Assembly (NCBI GenBank): GCA_022036555.1
Contig: CM039133.1
Location: 42,918,718 to 42,982,717, forward strand
Length of the DNA stretch: 64,000 nt
Origin: Microstegium vimineum
Lineage: Eukaryota > Streptophyta > Magnoliopsida > Poales > Poaceae
Direction of reading: 5' to 3'
In this document: one piece after another, positions 54,772 to 64,000 of the stretch
Layout of the letters: every line of letters starts with the position of its first letter
Position numbering within the stretch: position 1 is the stretch's first letter
Made by a program: the position numbers and the translations under genes
Notes under the pieces: generated by a model
Told to the model about the DNA's origin: nothing
Databases searched by the model: none
What the model saw: the letters and a program-made list of their open reading frames with translations, nothing else

Positions 54772-57700
54772 ATGGGTGATCATACCGACTTCAATCCGAG
54801 GAACGTCATCGAAGTCTCCGAGGCCGATCTAAAAGATGATCAGAAACTGGCTATGGAGCGGGCTATGGAGGAGTACAGGCAATTGTATCTGAGGTCCTTC
54901 AGCCAAAGCAGGAGCGGCGAAGCCATCCAGAAGCAAGATCCGCCGTTGCCGCGGCAGGTCACGTTTGATGCCAATCCTGGTAAGTTGCAATAGATGGTTA
55001 ATTCTGCGTTAAATCAAACATTAATTAGCCACTCCAATGTGTTGTCCAACACTGTATACAATGCTGTCATGCAATCTTTCAAAGAAGGACAATCACCTCA
55101 ATATGTTGGTCCAGCATATCATCAGCCTGGATCGGCATCTATAAACGCATCGGCAGCTCCAATGATGTCTTCTACTCCTGTGGATCCGTCTGCCGATGTG
55201 GCTACACCGCCAAGGCCAAGTCCTGAAAGCGTCACCAAGCTTAGTGCAGATCCAGTGGCATCGGCAATGTCGGGACCTGCTGTCCAGAATCATCCAGCTC
55301 CCGTCAACTGGTGGGGATACGGTATGCCTTCAAATCCATCTGCTAGTTCCAATCTGGTGCAGGGAGACAATTCAGCTTGGAAGAGCTCCATGGCATCGGC
55401 AATGCAATCACAGCCGATGTTTCCTACGATGCATTACTCTACGTCTCCAACTGTGCAAATGCCATCAGAAGACCTCCAGGTGGTGATTCCTAAAGTACCT
55501 CTGATGCCACCATCGGCAAATGTTGTGCCGATGCAACAAAGCATAGCAACTGGGAGTCAGCCTATGCTGGAGCAGCAGGCGCCGGTTAACTATCAGCCAT
55601 CGGTGAGTCACATGCCGATGATTTATAATCCTGGATGGGCAAATCAGCCGCTAGTTCAACAGCCTGGCGTACTAATGTATCATTATGGAAGTCCAGCAAA
55701 CACTCAGAATGGAGCATCGGTACAGCAAACGATGAATATGATGCCACAACATAACCCAGTGAGTGCAAAATTATCCATTGGTAAGTCAGCCGATGCATAA
55801 CGTCCAGATGACTGGTGTTGCGCCCGGGACAATTACTCCGCATCATCTTCTACCAAGATCTGAAGGGGCGCATCAGCCGGCTCCACCAGTCAACAATCAA
55901 CCAATGAGTCGGAAAGAGCAGGATGCATATTGGACCGATAAGATTGTCGAAGTGATGAAAGAACATTTCGGTATTAAACCCAAGGTCAATACATACTTAT
56001 TGGAGGCCATATCCTCCGGCGTACGACTTAATTCCTCTCCCGAATCGGTACAAGGTGCCTGATTTTACCAAATTCTCTGGTCAAGATGACACGTCAACAA
56101 TGGAGCACATCAACCGCTTCATTATCCAGTGTGGAGAAGCTACCAACAGGGAAGAGCTGAGGGTGAGATTGTTCTCATCATCATTGTCTGGATCAGCATT
56201 CACATGGTTTATATCATTGACTCCAAACTCTGTAATCACATGGGCCGATCTAGAGAGGCAGTTTCATAAATACTTCTTCGTTGGCATAGATGAAAAGAAG
56301 ATTACCGATTTGGTTAAGCTGAGGCAACGTAATGATGAATCGGTGGAAAGCTTTGTCCAGAGGCTGCGAGACACGTAGAACAAGTGCTACAGCTTGATGC
56401 TTGATGATTGACAATTGGCAGATTTGGCCTTCCAAGGATTACTGCCGCACATCAAAGATAAGTATGCGTCTCAAGAGTTCGAAAGCCTGAGTCACCTTGT
56501 GTAGAGAATTGCTGATCAGGATGTCAAGACTTTTGAGCCTAGAAAAACTTGGAATAAAAAGGTGACCTTCATTGAGCAAGAAGAGGATTCCGATGAAGAG
56601 CTAAGCATCAGCGCGGCCGAATGGGGGAAAGACAAGAAATCTATGTCTTGTCCGTTTGGCCAGAAGGAAGCTGAAAGGTTCACCTTTGATATCACCAAGA
56701 CCGATAGGATGTTTGACTTATTACTTCAAGAAGGGCGGATCAAGTTGGCGCCTAACCAAGTAATTCCATCGGTCGAAGAGCTCAGAAAGATCAGGTATTG
56801 CAAGTGGCACAATGCGACTTCGCACAGTACCAATGACTGCAAAGTATTCAGGCAGCAGTTGCAGTCAGAAATTGAATCTAGACGAATTAGATTTGAAAAT
56901 TCTAAAGCCCAGAAACCGATGAGGATTGATCAGCACCCGTTTCCAAATAATATGGTGGAAACCAGTGGAAAAACTAAAGTGCTGACATCGGAAGTTGCCA
57001 GGAAGAATGCATCGGTAGATCCTGGCCATCAAGTAGCTGAGCGTGATGAGAGGAGGTTTGCCGATGACAGAAAGGGCAAGAAAGTTGCCGATGAAGGTAG
57101 CAATGCCAAGAGGGCTCCTGGTGTTGTAATCACGCATAAGCAGCCAAGGCAAAAGTATCGGCAATCACAAGAGGAGCGACATCGGCAAGAAGGAGAAGAG
57201 CACCAAGAGTGGCTTCGGCATAAGGACCACTGGAAGTGTCCCTTCTTCATTCACTGCTGGGAAGAGGGCATCAAGCTACCTACTGCTGATAATTGTCCCG
57301 AATGCAATGGGTATTACCCTGCCGATCGGTCAGATAAGAAGCCTTGCTTTAACGATCGGACATCCGGGTATGCTAGGCCGCTCAGAGAGAAGAAATCGGC
57401 ACATGACCGGCTGGGGGGCAAGCTCAGCGCACATGATAGACTTGGCAGGCACGTTAGTCAGGAAGAACTTGAGGAGATGGCCAATGCAAAAGTGCCCGAC
57501 GAAGAAATATTCTCCAGAGATCCAAACATAAGGAGTGGTGCCGATGCAAGCGGTGAGAGGCAGGGCCAGCCTATTTGGAAAACCAAGCTTCCTCAATGGT
57601 GCCCTAAGGGTCTGACGAAGACTCAGAAAAGGAGAATCCAGCGCGAACGCCAAAGTGACTTATATGACAATGAAGATCCTTCAAGGGAAAAGCAGTGGAG

Positions 57701-57812
57701 GCCAAAGCGCAGAGATAGGGATCCATCAGCAGAGATCAATATGGTCGTCATATTGCCAATGGAGTTCATGACACCTGTCAGCGACGAAGAAGAGGCTGCT
57801 GAAATGGCGTAA
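54772..57812 (+). pseudogene. Tat-B gag
   Basis: The ATG at 54772 starts MGDHTDFNPRNVIEVSEADL. AMERAMEEYRQLYLRSF and DPPLPRQVTFDANPGKLQ follow, then a TAG (54991) and a long Q/P/S-rich region to 55800. After a shift, KIVEVMKEHFGIKPKVNTY leads to the capsid region MPDFTKFSGQDDTSTMEHIN, FIIQCGEATNREEL and QFHKYFFVGIDEKK. Further stops occur at about 56376, 56409 and 56502. From 56562 the frame is open: FDITKTDRMFDLLLQEGRIK, YCKWHNATSHSTNDC, W-CPFFIHCWEEGIKLPTA and TKLPQWCPKGLTKTQKRR, ending at a TAA at 57810. In Tat-A the same region is more damaged. Confidence 0.85.
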
Positions 57813-60800
57813 TTGGTGTTGGATCCGATGGCAGTTGTCTTTGAGAAGCCTGCCGATGATGAAAGGCAGCACCTGAGGGCCTTGTTTGTTAAGGGCAAAG
57901 TAGATGGACAGCCTGCAACGAAGATGCTGGTGGACGGTGGGGCATCAATAGATATAATGCCGTATGTCATGTTCAGGAAGCTTGGGAAAGGTGACCAAAA
58001 CTTAGTCAAAATGGACATGAAGCTCAAAGACTTTGAAGGCAATGTGTCACCAGCTATGGGAGCTGTATGTGTTGAATTGACCATCGGTAGTAAGACTTTG
58101 CCGACGGCGTTCTTCGTGATTGGTGGCAAAGGCACCTACAACTTACTCCTAGGAAGGGATTGGATCCACACCAATTGCTGCATCCCTTCCATGATGCACC
58201 AAAGTCTTGTGCAATGGGTCGGGGACAAGATTGAAGTCGTCCGAAGTGAGACCCCATCGATCTTTGCATCGGCAGAATCGGAAACTTATGAGCAAACCAG
58301 GTGCATATCAGGTGAAGCTTGGGACACGGAGTTCCTCAAAGTTGCCGATTACCGCATTACACCGATCCAAGCAGTCGGTGCTGAAGAAGAGTTTTAATGG
58401 ATCAATTCGCCGATGATGGAAAACTGGGACAGGGGTTCACATCGGCCGATGATTTAATAAAGGTAGATATCGGCGATGGTAGTAAGCATAGGCCTACTTT
58501 TATTAGTGTTTAGTTAAATTCCGGATGTAAGTAGCAATTGATTGACTTATTAAAAGAGTATAAAGATTGTTTTGCTTGGGATTATACAGAGATGCCTGGT
58601 CTAGACCGATCAATAGTCGAACATCGGTTGCCTATTAAGTCTGGTTTCCAACCACATCGGCAACCTGCGCGCTGATGTAATCCTATGGTGTTGCCTGACA
58701 TTAAAGCTGAAATTACAAAGTTAATTGAAGCTGAGTTTATTCGGCAATGTCGATATGCCGATTGGATTTCTAATGTGGTTCCTGTGTATAAGAAGAACGA
58801 AAAACTTCGTGTTTGTATTGATTTCAGGAATCTCAATAAGGCTACACCGATGGATGGTTATCCGATGCCCGTTGTCGATCTGCTGATCGATGCTGCTGCT
58901 GGACATCAAATCATTTGCTTCATGGATGGTAATGCTGGATATAATCAGATATTCATGGCTGAAGAAGACATATCCAAGACTGCTTTTAGATATCTAGGTC
59001 ATGTCGGTTTATTTGAGTGGGTTGTCAAGACTTTTGGCTTCAAGAATGCCGGTGCTACTTATCAAAGAGCAATGAATTTTATCTTTCATAAGTACATCGG
59101 CATGATAGTCGAAATCTATATTGATGATGTGGTGATTAAATCTGGAAATTTTGAAAAGCATCTTGCCGATTTGCGAAAAATCCTAGAATGCACAAGGGAA
59201 CATGGGTTGAAGATGAATCCTAACAAGTGTGCATTTGGTGTATCGGCAGACCAGTTTCTGGGTTTTATGGTGCATCAGAGAGGCATCGAGATCGGTAGAA
59301 AATCTATTGATGCAATTAATAAGGTGGTTGCCCCTACAAACAAGACTGAGCTGCAATCCTTGATTGGCAAGATTAATTTCATTAGAAGATTTATATCCAA
59401 CTTATCTGGTAAGATTAAATCTTTTAGTCCATTGTTAAAGCTGAAAACCGATCAAGAGTTTACATGGAAAGAGGAACAACAGTTAGCCTTGGAGGAGATC
59501 AAGAAATATTTGGTAAACCCTCTAGTCTTGGTTCCACCTCAGCACGGGAAACCTTTCAGATTGTATTTGTCTGCCAATGACAGTGTTATCGGGTCATCCT
59601 TGATTCAAGAATTTGAAGGGAAAGAACGTGTGATTTATTATTTAAGCAGAAGGCTGGTAGATGCTGAAGCCAGGTATTCGGCCATAGAAAGATTATGTTT
59701 ATGCTTATATTTCTCTTGCATAAAATTAAGGCATTATTTATTATCGGTTGAATGCACTGTTATCCACAAAGATGATGTGGTTAAGTATATGGTGTCGATG
59801 CCAATATTAAGTGGGAGAATCAGAAAATGGATTCTAGCACTTTCAGAGTTTGATCTGAAATATGAATCGACCAAGGCAGTTAAGGGTCAGGTGATGGCCG
59901 ATTTTGTTACTCAACATTGCAATATGATAAGATATGTAGAGATTGCTCCTTGGACTTTGTTTTTTGATGGGTCTACATGCAAGGAAGGGGCAGGTATCGG
60001 TATTGTTTTAATCAAACCCCGTGGACGGAAATATGAAATTTCACTGCCGATTGTTGCTACCTCAACAAACAATCAGGCTGAGTACCAGGCTCTGCTAAAG
60101 GGGTTGGAATTACTCAGGGAAGTACGTGTTGATGCTGTTGAGATCTTCGGTGATTCCATGTTAGTAATTAACCAATTGATTGGAACATATGAATGTCGAA
60201 GTGAAGCTTTAGTTGCGACCCATGAAAAGTGTTTGCAGTTATTAAAGGAGTTCAAGGAATACCGCCTTGAACATGTTCCCAGGTTGCATAATGAAGAGAC
60301 CAATCGGTTAGCACAAAATGCTTCAGGATATCAGCCGATTCAAGAAGTCATGACATCGGTGATGGTTGTCGATGACTGTAGAAAAGAAATTGCCTATTAC
60401 TTAAGAGATCCGTCTAAGAAGGCGTCTAAGGTTTCAAACTACCAAGTATGTGCTCCTTGACAATGAATTGTATTATCGGACAATTGATGGAATTTTGCTC
60501 AGATGCCTTAGTAGAGAAGAGTCAAAAGAGTTGATGGGCGAGATCCATGAGGGTGTGTGTGGAGCACATCAATCGGCATTCAAAATGAAGTGGATGATTA
60601 GGCGGAATGAATATTATTGGCCGACAATTCCTGAAGATTGCTTCAACTATTTTAATGGGTGCCAGGATTGTCAGAAGTTTGGTAACGTCCAGAGGGCGCC
60701 TGCGTCGGCAATGAATCCTATAATCAAGCCTTGGCCGTTTAGAGGATGGGCTATTGATCTCATCGGCCAAATTTATCCGCCGTCAAGCAAGGGGCATAAG

Positions 60801-61625
60801 TTTATACTTGTTGCTACCGATTACTTTACGAAATGGGTTGAGGCAATTCCTTTGAAGAAGGTGACATCGACAAACATGGTAGATTTTGTAAAGGAACATA
60901 TTGTTTACCGATTCGGTATTCCTCAAACTATTACCACCGATCAAGGGACCATGTTCACATCGGGAGAGTTTGATGAGTTTGCTGCTGGTATGGGGTTCAA
61001 GGTATTGAATTCTTCTCCTTATTATGCCCAAGCTAACGGTCAGGCTGAAGCGACTAATAAAGGAGTTATTAAGCTTATCAAACGCAAGATTGAAGAAAAC
61101 CCTAGAAGGTGGCATATAGTGTTAAATGAAGCCCTATGGTCGTATCGGATGGCGTGTCATGGTGCAACCAAAGTTTCGCCGTATCAGTTGGTCTATGGAC
61201 ACGATGTTGTCCTACCTTGGGAAGTTAAAACTGGTTCTAGGCGATTGTTTTCTCAAGATCAATTGACAACCGATGAGTATGATACTCTTATGAAGGATGA
61301 GTTGGAAGACTTAGCAAGTCATCGGTTGGCGGCTTTGATCAGCATTGAAGAAAATAAGAAAAGGGTTGCCAGATGGTATGACAAGAAGGTAAAGGTGAAA
61401 AAATTTGCCGATGGTGATCTGGTGTGGAAATTGATTTTACCGATTGGGACTAAGAGTTCTAAGTTTGGAAAATGGTCTCCTAATTGGGATGGTCCGTTTC
61501 GGATAAATCAGTCTGTTCATGGTAATGCATATATTTTGGAGACCCTCGAAGGAGTTGTGTTTTCCAGAGCAATCAACGGTAAATACTTGAAGAAATATTA
61601 CCCTAGTATTTGGGTGGATGCGTAG
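57813..61625 (+). pseudogene. Tat-B pol: protease, RT, RNase H, second RNase H, integrase
   Basis: Protease KMLVDGGASIDIMP (Asp codon 57933) is the DGG form usual in this lineage. Stops and frame changes lie in 58398-58680. RT (58685-): VPVYKKNEKLRVCIDFRNLN, CFMDGNAGYNQIFMAEED, KTAFRY, VVKTFGFKNAGATYQRAM and YIDDVVIKS with the catalytic DD present. RNase H: RLYLSANDSVIGSSLIQEF. Second RNase H: TLFFDGSTCKEGAGIGIVL, STNNQAEYQALLKGLELL and IFGDSMLVINQLIGTYECRS. A frameshift near 60425-60460 separates integrase (60450-61625): HEGVCGAHQS and CQDCQKFG finger, AIDLIGQ, TTDQGTMFTS and YYAQANGQAEATNKGV, with D,D,E present, and a C-terminal VRWYDKKVKVKKFADGDLV-type region. Confidence 0.9.
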
Positions 61626-61752
61626 AATACCCGTTTGAATGCCGATGGAAGAAAAAGTTATATAAGACATCGGTAAAAAGCGTGCTGGCATTATATTAGA
61701 AGCAAAATCAAGTATCAGTATTAAACTTGCTGATACAATGGATTGTAACAAA

Positions 61753-64000
61753 TTACAAGGATTGAATAGATGATATTGCACGCAGGCGAATTTGCTCTAT
61801 TTCTTCCATCTCCTTGTCATCGTCATCGGCGGATCCTTCTATTGGCTTGATCTTTTTCTTCATCCGGAGGGCTTGACGTGCGTCGACATCTCTTTCTTGT
61901 TGTAGAGTTTGGATAGCATTTAGAAGTTCGGTCTTCTGTTGATTGGCTGCAATCAAGGCCTCGTCAACTTGTTTCAGCTTTGCTAATAGCTTTTCTTTCC
62001 TTCCCGATAGATGGGCAATGTCTTGATCAAGCTCAGTACTAGAAGCTTCTAAGTGACCTATGTTCTTGTGTTTTTCGTCGGCAGATTGCTTGAATTGAAG
62101 CATTTTCTCTTCGAGTTCTGACTGGACAGTCCTATCGGCAATACGGCAAGAGAGCCTTTGATACTGGAGTTGCTTACTCTCGAGGAACGCTGCCTGGAAA
62201 AGTGTTTCTTCGATATCGGGGGATAGATGACCTTGGATGTCTTTGAAAGCTGTCTTTGCTGCAGTGGAGTCCTAAACGAGATGGGACGTGTCTTGTTGCA
62301 GTAAAGATAGTAGTGCTTCGAGCTTAAGTTTGATATCTGCCGATAGAGCTGGAGCAGAGTTTTCTTCATCTTCGTCTTCATCGGGGAGGTTGACGGCGAA
62401 GGAGAACAAGCTATTCGTGGAGTCTTAGGTCTGAAAAGGGAGAAGATTAGGGCTTGCCGATTATAAGTTTATGTTATGCGTTTTATGACAGTCAGCTTAC
62501 CATCTTGAAGCGGATTTCTTGCCTGGGACTTGGGAAGGCAGCTGGCATGGCATCATCTTGAAGATCGGCAATGGTTGCCGATGAACTTGCCTCCGTAGGA
62601 GGAGCGGTTGGTGCTGGTAGTGCTGTTGCTGGTAGTGCCTCTGCTGTGGTGGCTGGCTCCTGTGGCGATGATGTCGTCCTATGGTCAGGGATTTCATTTG
62701 GTGCTGGTGCCGATGCCGATGCTGTCTCCATTGTTGCAGCTAGTTCCTGCAGCGGTGGTATCGTTTTCTGGTCGAAAATGTCATCCAATGGATGCTCAGG
62801 AATAGGCGCCGATGTTGGTTCTGTTATTGGTGCATCGGCGGAAGTTGGTGATGCAGCTGGAGTAGCTCGCCTCAAGCGTTTTTTCTTCGGGACGGCAGTT
62901 GGTGAACTAGCCCGTTTCGGTTGCGAAGCTTGGGGGCATCGGCAGCATGAGATGGAGAAGCTTGTACATTTGGAGCAGCTACCGATGACCTTGTTGCCTG
63001 AAGAAAATATTTGGTGAAGTTAAATGAAGTGAATATTGCCGATGAGAGTTTGTAATCGGTATGAGTGAAATAAAAACTTACTGCAAAAGTTCGCGCCAAG
63101 ATGGCAGTAGCAGCCGATGGAGTAGCGATGGTCTTTGCGGGTGTCGGCTTATGCTTGAGGGTAACCTTAGGTACCCTTTGAGGTGTGAAGGCAGCCAATG
63201 TAGGAGCCTTGTTGCCGATGATTGATGTGGGGCTCATTATTCGAAGGTTGAAGTGCTTGCCTCTCTTGCTCATTTGAGAGATTGGATCATCAACCTATTA
63301 AGTAAAAGAGAGTCAGTTGCCGATAGTAGAAGTAAATAATAAGAAATGCATTAGTGAAGAACTTACTGCGTCATCGGGAATGATGTGATCGGCGTCGATC
63401 AAATGCCGATAGTAGTCTGATGATTTGGTGAATAGTTGGCTTCTCCATTCTTGCCACCAAGATTTGTACGACTCCATGATAAAAGATGTTGGTGCCCAAG
63501 AGGATAGGTCAATGTTTGATGTATCGGCACGAGGAGATAGATTAATGATCCTATTCCAATCCATGGCACTGGAGATAACTTCTCTTGGCTTTATCACATT
63601 GGCGAAGCTAAGTTTGATCGGCAATTGACCAAATGCCAGCTGCCGTACTGATGCTGATGGATAATAGAACTCATAAGACACGGGAGTGTTCTTCCCGGTT
63701 CCAAAGATGTTGACTGGGATGGCTCGGGGAACGATGCTGGCCTTCATGATTGTTTCATTCTGTGGCACATTCCAATCGGTAAGGTTGAATAACAACGAGA
63801 ATCGGTTGTTATTATCAACATAAGGCCACCAGAGCCGATCTGCAGCAGGGATTCCATTATAAAGCTTTTGAAAGAACCTACCAAATTGATCTGCATTGGC
63901 ATCGGTTCCTGGTAGTACTATGATAGCCTCCCCAAAATTGAGTGGGGGATAAGTTACCGATTCATCATCATCAAATACATAGTCCTCCGATATATCCCTT
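61753..64000 (-). pseudogene. Antisense spliced gene of Tat-B, plant-mobile-domain-related
   Basis: The gene lies on the strand opposite to pol and enters from the right edge. Exons: 64000-63367 (partial), 63296-63081, 62997-62501 and 62430-61753, all with good GT-AG borders. Exon 1 carries LLFNLTDWNVPQNETIMKAS, PRAIPVNIFGTGKNTPVSYE and RQLAFGQLPIKLSFANVI, resembling the aminotransferase-like plant mobile domain of Tat antisense ORFs. Exon 2 begins VDDPISQMSKRGKHFNLRIM. Exon 3 is A/P/S-rich and needs a one-base shift in a CCCCC run (about 62935). The last exon is a coiled coil (QQKTELLNAIQTLQQE) with two internal stops near 62427 and 62276 and an acidic end. Its function in the element is not known; in this copy it cannot be translated in full. 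Confidence 0.7.

Larger units (their letters stand above)
54236..64000 (+). mobile_element. Tat-B: Tat-lineage Gypsy element with antisense gene, open at the window end
   Basis: The order is a truncated 5' LTR, primer-binding region, gag, protease, RT, RNase H, a second (archaeal-type) RNase H, integrase and then a minus-strand spliced gene. The second RNase H and the antisense gene in the region before the 3' LTR are hallmarks of the Tat lineage (Grande, RIRE2, Retand). The 3' LTR lies outside the window. Stops and frameshifts in gag and pol show the copy is not autonomous now. Confidence 0.9.

Overview
The window looks like repeat-rich nuclear DNA from a grass, probably a panicoid cereal or a relative; that placement is inferred from the repeat families and from captured-gene composition, not from a search. 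Roughly four fifths is transposable element, mostly broken and nested. I see one host gene with an uninterrupted, fully spliceable reading frame, three host pseudogenes (two F-box, one PPR), and no rRNA or tRNA gene.

Layout, left to right. 1-3049: the 3' half of a CACTA (En/Spm) element, with TNP2/DUF4216 and Transposase_24 remnants and an 808-bp hAT-like element inserted in it. It runs without a gap into 3046-5773, a 5'-truncated Copia pol with its 3' LTR and a 292-bp hAT MITE inside the reverse transcriptase. That LTR ends inside an F-box gene (5774-6321, minus). 6831-9315 is a complete but non-autonomous CACTA with both TIRs. 9884-13429 is an internally deleted minus-strand Gypsy element. 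13810-14273 is a CACTA 5' end, and 14274-21440 is a Maximus/SIRE-type Copia element whose 2.6-kb LTR contains another CACTA. 21446-22390 is a dead LINE carrying a SINE. 22391-24045 is AT/T-rich and promoter-like sequence, followed by a decayed DYW-type PPR gene (24046-25892).

26376-31479 (minus) is the best host gene. It has eleven exons with GT-AG introns that join to an open 471-codon frame, with an N-terminal LisH/CTLH-like helical region and a central basic tract. A decayed F-box gene (32025-32611) lies divergently next to it, followed by a Tourist MITE.

33279-64000 is a nest of elements: a CACTA with Transposase_24 exons, Tat-lineage Gypsy copies (a solo LTR at 36197, a truncated minus-strand copy at 38548-42348, and a large plus-strand copy from 54236 past the window end), Tekay-like Gypsy fragments, two Copia elements (43390-49539 minus, 50809-54235 plus) and a CACTA 3' end with a large palindrome. 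The plus-strand Tat element has gag, protease, RT, two RNase H domains and integrase, then a spliced antisense gene related to the plant mobile domain.

No coding element here is intact: each has stops, frameshifts or one missing side. The signals I rate highest are the intact host gene, the antisense gene of the Tat element, the strong frame- and strand-independent enrichment of a CATCGGC/GCCGATG word in the Tat family, and the chimeric CACTA/Copia junction near 3046.
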